Shown: positions 1-7,734 of the stretch, in pieces
Position numbering within the stretch: the stretch's first letter is position 1
Layout of the letters: each line of letters begins with the position of its first letter
Assembly: GCA_037445085.1 (NCBI GenBank)
Contig: JBBILG010000069.1
Coordinates: 1-9,786 of the forward strand
DNA length: 9,786 nucleotides
Origin: JBBILG01 sp037445085
Lineage (GTDB): Bacteria > Pseudomonadota > Gammaproteobacteria > Burkholderiales > Methylophilaceae
Reading direction: 5' to 3'
The notes under the pieces: model-generated
Database searches by the model: none
What the model was told of the DNA's origin: nothing
The model's input: only the letters and a program-made list of their open reading frames with translations
Program-made: the position numbers and the translations under genes

Positions 1-637
1 CGCCTTCAAGAACCGCTACGGCGCGGTCAACGAACTGGGCGTGTTCGCCATGACGGAAAAGGGCCTGCGCGAGGTGGCCAACCCCTCGGCGCTGTTTCTT
101 TCCCACCATGCCGAGCAGGTGGCCGGCTCCTGTATCACCGTCACCCAGGAAGGCACGCGGCCGCTGCTGGTGGAGGTGCAGGCGCTGGTGGACGAGGCGC
201 ACGCGCCGAATCCGAAAAGATTGTGCGTCGGCCTGGAACAGAATCGCCTGGCCATGCTGCTGGCGGTGCTGCACCGCCATGCCGGGGTGGCCTGTTTCGA
301 TCAGGACGTGTTCGTCAATGCGGTCGGCGGCGTGCGTATCGGCGAGCCGGCGGCGGATCTCGCGGTGCTGCTCGCCATCGTCTCCTCGCTCAAGAACCGT
401 CCGCTGCCCGGCAAGCTGGTGGTGTTCGGCGAAGTGGGCCTGGCCGGGGAGGTGCGTCCGGTGCAGCGCGGCCAGGAACGTCTCAAGGAAGCCGCCAAGC
501 TCGGTTTCACCCAGGCCATCGTGCCCAAGGCCAATCTGCCCAGGCAGCCCGTCAAGGGCATCGAGGTGTACGGCGCGGACCGGCTGGAGCAGGCGCTGGC
601 GCGGCTGCGCGAGAGTCAGGGTGTGAACGCGTCCTAG
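1..637 (+). CDS. radA: DNA repair protein RadA (Sms), C-terminal part
   Basis: RadA is a RecA-like ATPase that drives branch migration of recombination intermediates. The window opens inside the gene; the frame is open from base 2 and gives 211 residues, a little under half of the usual ~455. The RadA-specific KNRxG motif is at the very start (KNRYG, window residues 3-7), so the zinc finger and Walker motifs lie upstream. The rest is the Lon-protease-like C-terminal domain, with family-typical stretches GSCITVTQEGTRP, VNAVGGVRI and VVFGEVGLAGEVRPV. The stop (TAG, 635-637) overlaps the stop of the converging SDR gene in the palindrome CTAG, leaving no room for a terminator between them. A GTG at 41 is internal and not a start. 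Identification is firm; only the left end is missing. Confidence 0.96.
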   Translation, partial: AFKNRYGAVNELGVFAMTEKGLREVANPSALFLSHHAEQVAGSCITVTQEGTRPLLVEVQALVDEAHAPNPKRLCVGLEQNRLAMLLAVLHRHAGVACFDQDVFVNAVGGVRIGEPAADLAVLLAIVSSLKNRPLPGKLVVFGEVGLAGEVRPVQRGQERLKEAAKLGFTQAIVPKANLPRQPVKGIEVYGADRLEQALARLRESQGVNAS

Positions 638-1380
638 ACTTTCTGCGCCTCGAACACCTGACCGCTGACGCCGCTGCTGTCGTGCCCCATCAGGTAGAGA
701 TAGAGCGGCATGATGGCTTCCGGCCGGGGCAGCCTGGCGTGCACCTCGCCGGGGTGGGAGCGGCGGCGCTGCGGGCACTGCACGGGGCCTGGGATGACGG
801 CGTTGACGCGCAGGTTGGGGAAGGTTTCCAACTCCTGCGCCCAGATGCTCACCATGGTTTCCGTCGCGGCCAGGGAAACGGCATGGGCGCCCCAGAAGGC
901 GGCCGGATGGTGCGCCGCGGTAGTCGAGGTGAAGACCACCGAGGCATCCGGCGCGTGTTTCAAGAGCGGCAGGCAGGCCCGGGTGAGCAGGAAGGGGGCG
1001 ATGGTGTTGATGCGCAGCATGCCGGCCATCTGCTCCTCGGTGTGGATTTCCAGCGGACTCAGGTTGTCGAAGCGGCTGGCGTTGTGCAGCATGCCGTCCA
1101 GCTGCCCCACCTGCCGGTAGATGCCTTCGGCGAGCCCTTTGCATGCCTCCTCGCCGGTCTTTTCCAGATTGAGCGGGAAGATCAGTGGCTGCGGACCGCC
1201 GGCCGTCTCGATTTCGTCATAAACCTTTTCCAGCTTGTTCACCCGGCGCCCGAGCAGGATCACGGTGGCCCCCTGCGCGGCGAAGGCGAGCGCGGCGACG
1301 CGGCCTATGCCCTGGCCAGCGCCGGTGACGAGAATGACGCGGTCCTGCAGGTGGCGGTGCGGGGGCTGATAGTCGTTCAT
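634..1380 (-). CDS. yciK: YciK-like short-chain dehydrogenase/reductase with altered active site
   Basis: This is a 248-residue SDR-fold protein, close in length to E. coli YciK (~250). The dinucleotide-binding motif TGxxxGIG is intact (TGAGQGIG, residues 19-26), as are LHNAS (98-102) and the structural Asn of helix E (N125, RINTIAPF). The C-terminal part (VNAVIPGPVQCPQR, HPGE, SGQVFEAQ) matches the YciK subgroup. The catalytic positions do not: where the family has YxxxK, this protein has H166 and L170 (WGAHAVSLAATE), and the Ser expected 13 residues before the Tyr is T153 (with S152 beside it). Oxidoreductase activity by the normal mechanism is therefore doubtful; it may bind NAD(P) without turnover or serve another role. 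The start is the ATG at 1380-1378, which overlaps the previous gene's TGA (ATGA). It is the last gene of the leftward operon and converges on radA. The substrate of YciK-type enzymes is unknown to me. Confidence 0.9.
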   Translation of the reverse strand: MNDYQPPHRHLQDRVILVTGAGQGIGRVAALAFAAQGATVILLGRRVNKLEKVYDEIETAGGPQPLIFPLNLEKTGEEACKGLAEGIYRQVGQLDGMLHNASRFDNLSPLEIHTEEQMAGMLRINTIAPFLLTRACLPLLKHAPDASVVFTSTTAAHHPAAFWGAHAVSLAATETMVSIWAQELETFPNLRVNAVIPGPVQCPQRRRSHPGEVHARLPRPEAIMPLYLYLMGHDSSGVSGQVFEAQKV

Positions 1381-1775
1381 ATACTCAAGGTGTCCGCGTC
1401 GGTGCGAAGCAGGTGCGGGCCGCTGCCCGGCAGGTAGAGTTCGACGAAAAAGCCGAACACGGCGAGGAAGATGCTCACGAAGAACGCCGTCCAGAAGCCG
1501 CGCAAGTGGAAGCCCTTGACCAGCGCCGCCACCAGTTGCAGCAGCAAGGCGTTGAGCACCAGCAAAAACAGCCCCAGGGTGAGCACGGTGAGCGGCAGGG
1601 TGAGCACGATGAGGATGGGGCGCAGCACGGCGTTGACGAAGCCCAGCACGAGGGCCGCGACCAGCAGCGAAGACTTGCTGTCGAAGTGCATGCCACGGAA
1701 CAGAAAACTCGCCACCCACAGCGACAGGCTCATGACGGCCCAATGCAGCAAAAACTGGGTGAGGTGCGCGGTCAT
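1377..1775 (-). CDS. Small integral membrane protein, PF04020 ('phage holin family 4') type
   Basis: This 132-residue protein has about four hydrophobic segments (roughly residues 8-25, 34-55, 56-82 and 88-113). The central signature GFVNAVLRPILIVLTLPLTV followed closely by LGLF and a later GFHLRGFWTAFF is characteristic of the family named after mycobacterial four-TM 'phage holins'. Despite the name, members are widespread chromosomal membrane proteins of unknown function, and nothing phage-like lies nearby. The ATG (1775-1773) shares one base with the hpnE stop (TGATG), and the stop overlaps the SDR start by 4 bp (ATGA), so it is very probably translationally coupled to both. Its place directly after the squalene genes suggests, but does not show, a link to the membrane or envelope. 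The hydrophilic tail (about 114-132) ends without a motif I recognise. Confidence 0.85.
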   Translation of the reverse strand: MTAHLTQFLLHWAVMSLSLWVASFLFRGMHFDSKSSLLVAALVLGFVNAVLRPILIVLTLPLTVLTLGLFLLVLNALLLQLVAALVKGFHLRGFWTAFFVSIFLAVFGFFVELYLPGSGPHLLRTDADTLSI

Positions 1776-3088
1776 CACAGGGATTCCAGGATCAGGTGCG
1801 CACATTGTACCCCGCTGCGTACCGCGCCCTCGATGGTGGCGGGGTAGGGGCCGGCGGTATAGTCGCCGGCGAGCAGGAAATTGCCCAGCCCGGTGCGCTG
1901 CGCGGGGCGCGCGAGATGGGGCCGGCAGGAGAAGGTGGCACGCTTCTCCGCGATCACCTTGTGCCACAGCGGCGCGGGCAGGTGCGGCAGCGCCTGCGCC
2001 AGCTGCGCCGTGACGGCGGCGGCCAGCGCTTCCTGGGTGAGGTTCTGGTGCGGCCCGCGAGCACTGATCACCACCGCCAGCAGGCCGGCCTGGCCGTCGA
2101 GTGCGCCGCGGTCCAGCACCCACTGGCCGTGGCCGCCGGAGAGCCCCAGCATGGGGAAAGGCAGGCGCACGGTATCCGGGTATTGCAGATAGATCGTGTA
2201 GATGGGCTGGTAGTCCAGGCTGTCGCACTGCCGTGCCGCGGCCGCCAGTTCCGGCAGTTCCCGCAGCAACGCTGCGGCGCGGAACGGCTGCACGGCCAGC
2301 ACCACGTGGCTGAAGGCATGGGCGGCGTCGCCGCAAATCACCTCATAGCCATTCCCTTTGCGGTGGATGGCCGTGATTTCATGGTTGGTCAGCACGCTGC
2401 CGCCGTCGCGCCGGATGGCCTGCGCCAGCGGCTCGGCCAGCAGCGCGGAGAAATCCCGGCGCGGCAGCAGCAGGTCGCTGTCCGCCTTGGCGCGGGCGAA
2501 GCCGTCGCGCAGCACGTTGAGAAACATCTGCGCGCTGGCTTCACCGAGCGGCGTGTTGAGCGCGGCGAGGCAGATGGGCTCCCACAGGTTGCGCGTCACT
2601 GCCTCCGGCTGGCGCCGGCTGGCCAGCAGTTCGCCCAGCGGCAGGTCCTGCGCCAGGCGAAAACCGCAAAGCCGCAACCAGGCCAGGAAACGCGCTGCGG
2701 CGAGGCGCTCGCGCTTCTTCAGCCCGCGGGCCCGCAGCAATCCGGCCAGGATGTGCAGCGGTGCCGGCAGGCGGGCGGAAGCGCGCAGCGCGAAGTCGGG
2801 CAATTGCACGAGCTGCAGCGGCAGGCGCAGCAGCGGGGCTTGGGAGTCGGCGCCGGATTCGCGCAGCAGGCGCAGGGTTTCGCTATAGGCACCGAGCAGG
2901 ATGTGCTGGCCGTTGTCCAGGCGCCGGTCTTTCCAGTTGAGGCCGCGGGCGCGGCCGCCTAACTGGCGCGCTGATTCGAACAGCGTGACCGGCACGCCGT
3001 GCTTGGCCAGTTCGGTCGCTGCTGCCAGACCGGCGCAGCCGCCACCGATGACGGCGACGGCAGGCGGCTGGAGTGCGGGTGCGGTCAT
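1775..3088 (-). CDS. hpnE: Hydroxysqualene dehydroxylase (squalene-associated FAD-dependent desaturase) HpnE
   Basis: HpnE reduces hydroxysqualene to squalene, the last step of the three-enzyme HpnD-HpnC-HpnE route. The 437-residue protein is of the amine-oxidase/phytoene-desaturase fold. It has an N-terminal FAD-binding motif (VAVIGGGCAGLAAATELA, Gly-rich loop at residues 15-20, then FESARQLGGRARG) and a C-terminal FAD-contact segment (FLLAGDYTAGPYPATIEGA). Length and both motifs fit the family. The start is the ATG at 3088-3086, 16 bp after the nhaA stop; the frame stays open upstream but that stretch reads through nhaA in another frame. There is no good Shine-Dalgarno, so translation probably depends on coupling to nhaA. 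The stop overlaps the next start (TGATG). It is separated from hpnD, its pathway partner, by nhaA. Confidence 0.93.
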   Translation of the reverse strand: MTAPALQPPAVAVIGGGCAGLAAATELAKHGVPVTLFESARQLGGRARGLNWKDRRLDNGQHILLGAYSETLRLLRESGADSQAPLLRLPLQLVQLPDFALRASARLPAPLHILAGLLRARGLKKRERLAAARFLAWLRLCGFRLAQDLPLGELLASRRQPEAVTRNLWEPICLAALNTPLGEASAQMFLNVLRDGFARAKADSDLLLPRRDFSALLAEPLAQAIRRDGGSVLTNHEITAIHRKGNGYEVICGDAAHAFSHVVLAVQPFRAAALLRELPELAAAARQCDSLDYQPIYTIYLQYPDTVRLPFPMLGLSGGHGQWVLDRGALDGQAGLLAVVISARGPHQNLTQEALAAAVTAQLAQALPHLPAPLWHKVIAEKRATFSCRPHLARPAQRTGLGNFLLAGDYTAGPYPATIEGAVRSGVQCAHLILESL

Positions 3089-3104
3089 CGGCGGCGGCAG
3101 AGGC

Positions 3105-4481
<1,377 letters not shown>

Positions 4482-4518
4482 GTTGCGGGAGTGTCGGGTT
4501 GGATTGATCAGGAATCGG

Positions 4519-5355
4519 TCATGCGAAAGCCCAGGTGCGCCAGGCCAGCCACAGCTTGCGCAAGGGGGTGAGCGCGATGCGCTGGTTGAGCACCTTCTCG
4601 CAGCCGTGGCGGGCGATCTCGTCGAGCAAGGCCCGGTAAATGGCCGCCATCACCAGCCCGGCGCGCTGCGCCCTGCGGTCTTCCCTGGGCAGTTCGGCCA
4701 GCGCGCGCTGATAGTAATGGCGGGCGCGCTCGATCTGCATGGTGAGGAGGCGGCGCACGTTCTCGCTCTCGCGTCCCTGCAGGATATCCTCCTCGCTTAC
4801 GCCGTAGTTGGCCATTTCGTCCAGCGGCAGATAGATGCGGCCGCGGCGCGCATCCTCGCCGACGTCGCGAATGATGTTGGTGAGCTGCAAGGCCAGGCCG
4901 AGGTCGTGGGCGTATTTCAGCGTCCTGCGGTTGGTATGGCCGAAAATCGTGGCCGACAGCAGGCCCACCACGCCGGCGACGCGGTAGCAGTAGAGTTGCA
5001 GTTCCTTGAAATCGCGGTAGCGGTTCTGGTCGAGATCCATTTCCATGCCGTCGATGATTTCCAGGAAATGCTCCATGGCCAGCCCGTGCTGGCGCACGGC
5101 GGGCACCAGCGCCTGCGTCACCGGATGCTGCGGTGCGCCGGCAAAGAGGCCGGCGATCTCGCCGCGCCACCAGGCGAGCTTGGTGCGGGCGAGCTGCGCG
5201 TCCGAACACTCGTCGGCAATGTCGTCCACCTCGCGGCAGAAGGCATACAGCGCGGTGATGGCCTCGCGCTGTTCGCGCGGCAGGAAGAGGAAGCTGTAAT
5301 AGAAGCTCGAACCGCTGGCGGCCGCCTTCTGCTGGCAGTATTCGTGCGGCGTCAT
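4519..5355 (-). CDS. hpnD: Presqualene diphosphate synthase HpnD
   Basis: HpnD condenses two farnesyl diphosphates head to head into presqualene diphosphate. The 278-residue protein belongs to the squalene/phytoene synthase family. The first Asp-rich motif is at residues 44-48 (FCREVDDIADE) and the second at about 164-168 (LTNIIRDVGEDARRGRIYLP); these bind the Mg2+-diphosphates. Length is normal. HpnD rather than HpnC is supported by the N-terminus (YCQQKAAASGSSFYYSFLFLP), which is typical of HpnD, and by its place after an HpnC-like gene. The start is the ATG at 5355-5353, overlapping the hpnC stop by 4 bp (ATGA). The stop (TGA, 4521-4519) is followed by 37 bp and then nhaA. Confidence 0.95.
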   Translation of the reverse strand: MTPHEYCQQKAAASGSSFYYSFLFLPREQREAITALYAFCREVDDIADECSDAQLARTKLAWWRGEIAGLFAGAPQHPVTQALVPAVRQHGLAMEHFLEIIDGMEMDLDQNRYRDFKELQLYCYRVAGVVGLLSATIFGHTNRRTLKYAHDLGLALQLTNIIRDVGEDARRGRIYLPLDEMANYGVSEEDILQGRESENVRRLLTMQIERARHYYQRALAELPREDRRAQRAGLVMAAIYRALLDEIARHGCEKVLNQRIALTPLRKLWLAWRTWAFA

Positions 5356-6195
5356 TTGGCGCGCACCGCCTTGATCAGCATGGCCGGCCAGTCCCAGGCC
5401 GCGAGCAGCGGACGCCGGCCGAACATGTCGCCCCGCGCGCGGTGCAGCTTGCGCAGGATGGTCTCGCCACCGGCGACGATCATGTGCATCTCCAGGCCGA
5501 TGNNNNNNNNNNCAGGGCCGCTCCCAGCGGCGCGCCGGCCTGCAGCAGGCGGCGCGCGCGCTCGATCTCGAGCTGCATGAAGGGCCACCACATACCGCTG
5601 GCGTCGCCACGGGCGATCCGCGCCTCGTCGATGCCGAATTGGCGCATCTCGTCCTGGGGCAGGTAGATGCGGCCCTTGCGGTAATCGACGGCCACGTCCT
5701 GCAGGAAATTGATGAGCTGCAGCGCCGAGCAGATGGCATCGGCATGGCCGACGTTGCGCGGCGTCGCCTGGCCGTAGAGGTGCAGCAGCAGGCGGCCGAC
5801 GGGGTTGGCGGAGCGGCGGCAGTAGTCCATCACTTCCCCGAAGTTGGCGTAGCGCGTTTTCGTCACATCCTGGCTGAAGGCATCAAGCAGATCGTAGAAC
5901 GGCGCCAGCGGCAGGCCGTGGGTCTCGATCGTCAGCCGCAGGGTCTGGAAGAAGCCGGTCTGCGGAGTTTCGCGGGTGGCGATGCGGTCCAGCTCGCGGC
6001 GGAAACCGTCCAGCAGCGCCAGCCGCCGTTCTGCCGGCAGGTCGCCCTCGTCGGCGAAGTCGTCCGCCTGGCGCGCGAAGGCATAGATCAGCGCGATCGG
6101 CCGGCGCAGCCGGCGCGGCAGCAGCACGGAGGCCACCGGAAAGTTTCGTAATGGCTCTGCGCCAGGGCCAGGCTGGATCGGGTCACGCTGTTCAT
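5352..6195 (-). CDS. hpnC: Hydroxysqualene synthase HpnC (interrupted by an assembly gap and an apparent frameshift)
   Basis: HpnC converts presqualene diphosphate to hydroxysqualene. The body of the gene shows both Asp-rich motifs (FARQADDFADEGD and LINFLQDVAVDYRKGRIYLP) and normal length (about 280 residues once repaired). As given, it is broken twice. First, the family start HYENFPVAS is split: MNSVTRSSLALAQSHYE reads from the ATG at 6195-6193, while NFPVASVLLP lies in the next frame. One additional A in the GAAAC run (plus-strand T run 6144-6146) restores HYENFPVAS. Second, ten N at 5503-5512 separate GAPLGAAL from IGLEMHMIVAGG and put the two sides out of frame; a true gap of 2 mod 3 bases is needed. 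An alternative unbroken start at 6214-6212 would give an atypical N-terminus and is less likely. I treat it as a functional gene with sequence defects, though a real pseudogene cannot be excluded. It is the first gene of the operon. Confidence 0.88.
5503..5512. other. Assembly gap (10 N) inside hpnC
   Basis: Ten ambiguous bases lie within the C-terminal third of hpnC. The frames on the two sides differ by one base at this length, so 10 is a placeholder. A gap of 8 bases would supply exactly three residues between GAPLGAAL and IGLEM, fitting the LPGRIGLE-type stretch usual in this family. Confidence 0.98.
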
Positions 6196-6242
6196 AGGCC
6201 GCCAAGTATGCCACAACGGCATCCGCTCTGGCCGGTTTGGGC

Positions 6243-6248
6243 TACAAT
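6243..6248 (+). promoter_or_regulatory. Possible -10 element in the hpnC/phosphorylase divergent intergenic region
   Basis: TACAAT lies 29 bp before the ATG of the phosphorylase gene, in the 82-bp region (6196-6277) between the divergent hpnC and phosphorylase starts. It matches the sigma-70 -10 consensus at five of six positions. I see no good -35 at 16-18 bp spacing, so this is tentative. No convincing promoter was recognised for hpnC on the other strand. Confidence 0.35.
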
Positions 6249-6266
6249 TCCCGCCACACCCATCGC

Positions 6267-6272
6267 AAGGAA
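6267..6272 (+). promoter_or_regulatory. Ribosome-binding site of the phosphorylase gene
   Basis: AAGGAA is placed 5 bases before the ATG at 6278, which supports this start. Confidence 0.6.
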
Positions 6273-6277
6273 CCCGC

Positions 6278-7024
6278 ATGCTCGGCATCATCGGTGGCAC
6301 CGGCCTTACCCGGCTCGCCAATCTCGAAATCACCCGACGCGAGGTGGTGCGCACGCCTTACGGCGAACCCTCGGGGCCGCTCACTTTCGGCAGCATCGGC
6401 GGCCATCAGGTGGTTTTCCTGGCGCGGCACGGCTATGGGCATACCATCCCGCCGCACCTCGTCAACTACCGCGCCAACCTGTGGGCCATGCAGTCGGTCG
6501 GCGCCATATCGGTGGTTTCCGTCGCTACCGTGGGCGCCATCGCCGGGCACCTGACGCCAGGCTGCATCGTCATCCCCGATCAGATCATCGACTACACCTG
6601 GGGGCGCAAGTCCACCTACCACGACAACATCGACGTGCCGGTGACGCACATCGACTTTACCGAACCCTATGGCGCCGGGATGCGGGCACTGTGCATGCGC
6701 GCCGCCGACGCGGCCGAGGAATGCTATTTCGACGGCGGTGTGTATGCCGCTGTGCAGGGGCCGCGGCTGGAAACCGCAGCGGAGATCAACCGGCTGGAAG
6801 GCGACGGCGCCACCATGGTAGGCATGACCGGCATGCCCGAAGCCGCCCTGGCGCGCGAGCTGGGCTTGGGCTACGCCGCCATCTGCGTGGTGGCCAACCA
6901 TGCCGCAGGGCGCGGCAGCAGCGCGCGGGGCATCCGTTATCACGAAATCGAGACGGTGCTGGCCGGAGCCATGGGACGGGTGCGCAACATCCTGGAACAT
7001 CTGGTGGTGCTGCATGCCGGCTAG
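6278..7024 (+). CDS. S-methyl-5'-thioinosine phosphorylase (MTIP; MTAP/PNP family)
   Basis: This enzyme splits S-methyl-5'-thioinosine with phosphate into hypoxanthine and methylthioribose-1-phosphate, recycling the methylthio group and purine left by polyamine synthesis. The 248-residue protein opens with the phosphate-binding loop IIGGTG (residues 4-9), followed by FLARHGYGHTIPPHLVNYRANLWAM, split here as RHG and the PPHxVNYRANLWA motif. Further motifs are QGPRLET and VGMTGMPEAALARELGL (about 181-197). At the purine-binding position it has Asn (N207, VVANHAAG), where MTA phosphorylases have Asp. Asn there favours 6-oxopurines, as in the Pseudomonas aeruginosa MTIP PA3004, whose layout it follows closely. 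A pathway through methylthioadenosine deamination is therefore implied, but no deaminase is in view. It is transcribed divergently from hpnC, and its stop lies inside the start of the deformylase gene. General MTAP is a less likely label. Confidence 0.88.
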   Translation: MLGIIGGTGLTRLANLEITRREVVRTPYGEPSGPLTFGSIGGHQVVFLARHGYGHTIPPHLVNYRANLWAMQSVGAISVVSVATVGAIAGHLTPGCIVIPDQIIDYTWGRKSTYHDNIDVPVTHIDFTEPYGAGMRALCMRAADAAEECYFDGGVYAAVQGPRLETAAEINRLEGDGATMVGMTGMPEAALARELGLGYAAICVVANHAAGRGSSARGIRYHEIETVLAGAMGRVRNILEHLVVLHAG

Positions 7025-7547
7025 GCCCGTGCTCAGGATGGGCGATCCGCGCCTGCTCTCGATTGCGGCGCCGGTGGAGCGATTCGGCACGCCCGAACTG
7101 CACGCCCTCGTCCGGGACATGCACGACACCATGACCGCGCTCGACGGCGCCGGCATCGCCGCCCCGCAGATCGGCGTCGGCCTGCGCGTGGTCATCTTCG
7201 GCGTCGGCAGGAACCCCCGCTACCCCGATGCCGAGCAGGTGCCCTACACGGTGCTGGTCAACCCGGCCATCACCCCGCTCGGCCGCGACATGGAAGAGGG
7301 CTGGGAAGGCTGCCTTTCCGTCCCCGGCCTGCGCGGCGTGGTGGAGCGCCACGCGCGCATCCGCTACCGCGGCTTCGACCTGCACGGCAAATCCATAGAC
7401 CGCGAGGCCCACGGCTTCCACGCCCGTGTGGTGCAGCACGAATGCGACCACCTCGACGGCATCCTCTACCCCATGCGCATCCGCGACCTGCGCCGCTTCG
7501 GTTATACCGACGTGCTGTTCCCCGGGCAGGACATGCAGGACGACTGA
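7014..7547 (+). CDS. def: Peptide deformylase
   Basis: Peptide deformylase removes the formyl group from the N-terminal methionine of new proteins. All three active-site motifs are present: GAGIAAPQ (residues 45-52), EGCLS (98-102, C100 a metal ligand) and HECDH (142-146, two His ligands and the catalytic Glu). The length of 177 is normal. The C-terminus YPMRIRDLRRFGYTDVLFPG is typical of a proteobacterial subgroup distinct from E. coli Def, so this may be a second deformylase of the genome. I chose the ATG at 7014, which overlaps the phosphorylase gene by 11 bp; a GTG at 7029 and an ATG at 7038 are alternatives and would still leave all motifs. Overlap with the methionine-salvage gene implies coupled translation. 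Confidence 0.94.
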   Translation: MPARPVLRMGDPRLLSIAAPVERFGTPELHALVRDMHDTMTALDGAGIAAPQIGVGLRVVIFGVGRNPRYPDAEQVPYTVLVNPAITPLGRDMEEGWEGCLSVPGLRGVVERHARIRYRGFDLHGKSIDREAHGFHARVVQHECDHLDGILYPMRIRDLRRFGYTDVLFPGQDMQDD

Positions 7548-7554
7548 TGCACCG

Positions 7555-7563
7555 TGCTAGAAT
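7555..7563 (+). promoter_or_regulatory. Extended -10 promoter for tRNA-Ser
   Basis: TGC followed by TAGAAT forms an extended -10 element just after the def stop. No clear -35 is seen at 17 bp. Transcription would begin near 7570, only a few bases before the duplicated tRNA 5' fragment and about 43 bases before the mature tRNA. Confidence 0.45.
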
Positions 7564-7574
7564 GGGGCATGCTG

Positions 7575-7610
7575 CTGGAAGCGTGGCCGAGTGGTAAAGT
7601 GCAGGTTAAA
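7575..7610 (+). repeat. Partial duplicate of the 5' end of tRNA-Ser in its own leader
   Basis: Bases 7575-7595 are identical over 21 nt to 7611-7631, the first 19 nt of tRNA-Ser plus two bases before it, at an offset of 36 bp. Beyond the identical part, 7596-7610 still resembles the D-loop and anticodon arm with gaps (AAAGTGCAGG, then TTAAA), so this may be an eroded tRNA fragment rather than a clean tandem copy. There is no matching 3' half: it has no anticodon stem, T arm or CCA of its own and is not a tRNA gene. Confidence 0.85.
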
Positions 7611-7612
7611 CT

Positions 7613-7702
7613 GGAAGCGTGGCCGAGTGGTTGAAGGCAGCGGTCTTGAAAACCGCCGTAGAGGCGACTCTACCGTGAGTTCGAATCTCACCGCTTCCGC
7701 CA
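7613..7702 (+). tRNA. tRNA-Ser (anticodon UGA)
   Basis: All arms can be folded by eye. The acceptor GGAAGCG (7613-7619) pairs with CGCTTCC (7692-7698), followed by discriminator G and an encoded CCA (7700-7702). The anticodon stem GCGGT/ACCGC encloses the loop CTTGAAA with anticodon TGA (7647-7649), reading UCN codons, chiefly UCA. The long variable arm (about 7657-7675, GTAGAG...CTCTAC) is the class II hallmark of tRNA-Ser. The T arm is GTGAG-TTCGAAT-CTCAC. The length is 90 nt with CCA. There is a short T run just after the gene (7708-7712) but no hairpin. Confidence 0.97.
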
Positions 7703-7734
7703 CGTCCTTTTTGCCACAAGAGAAGGAGCCCCCC

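Noticed and set aside
160..420. Several GCTGGTGG octamers in radA resembling E. coli Chi sites
   Set aside because: The octamer is expected by chance in GC-rich coding sequence with many Leu-Val codons, and Chi differs among bacterial groups.
1377..1775. Possible prophage lysis gene because the family is called 'phage holin family 4'
   Set aside because: The family is a common chromosomal membrane-protein family, and no endolysin, integrase or phage structural gene is near; it is embedded in a metabolic operon.
1796..2962. Long open frame on the plus strand (388 codons) opposite hpnE, and similar ones opposite nhaA, hpnD and the SDR gene
   Set aside because: High-GC shadow frames: the translations are Gln/Arg/Gly-rich and without motifs, while the opposite strand encodes proteins with clear family motifs.
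5480..6214. HpnC starting at ATG 6214 as an unbroken N-terminus
   Set aside because: The first 23 residues are unlike the family, while the expected SHYE lies in the adjacent frame immediately before NFPVAS; a one-base deletion is the simpler account.
7575..7631. CRISPR-like or tandem repeat array at the tRNA
   Set aside because: There are only two copies, and the repeat is the tRNA 5' end itself, with no further units or spacers.
7703..7734. Rho-independent terminator after tRNA-Ser (T run at 7708-7712)
   Set aside because: There is no stable hairpin directly before the T run apart from the tRNA's own arms, and the next gene's ribosome-binding site follows at once.
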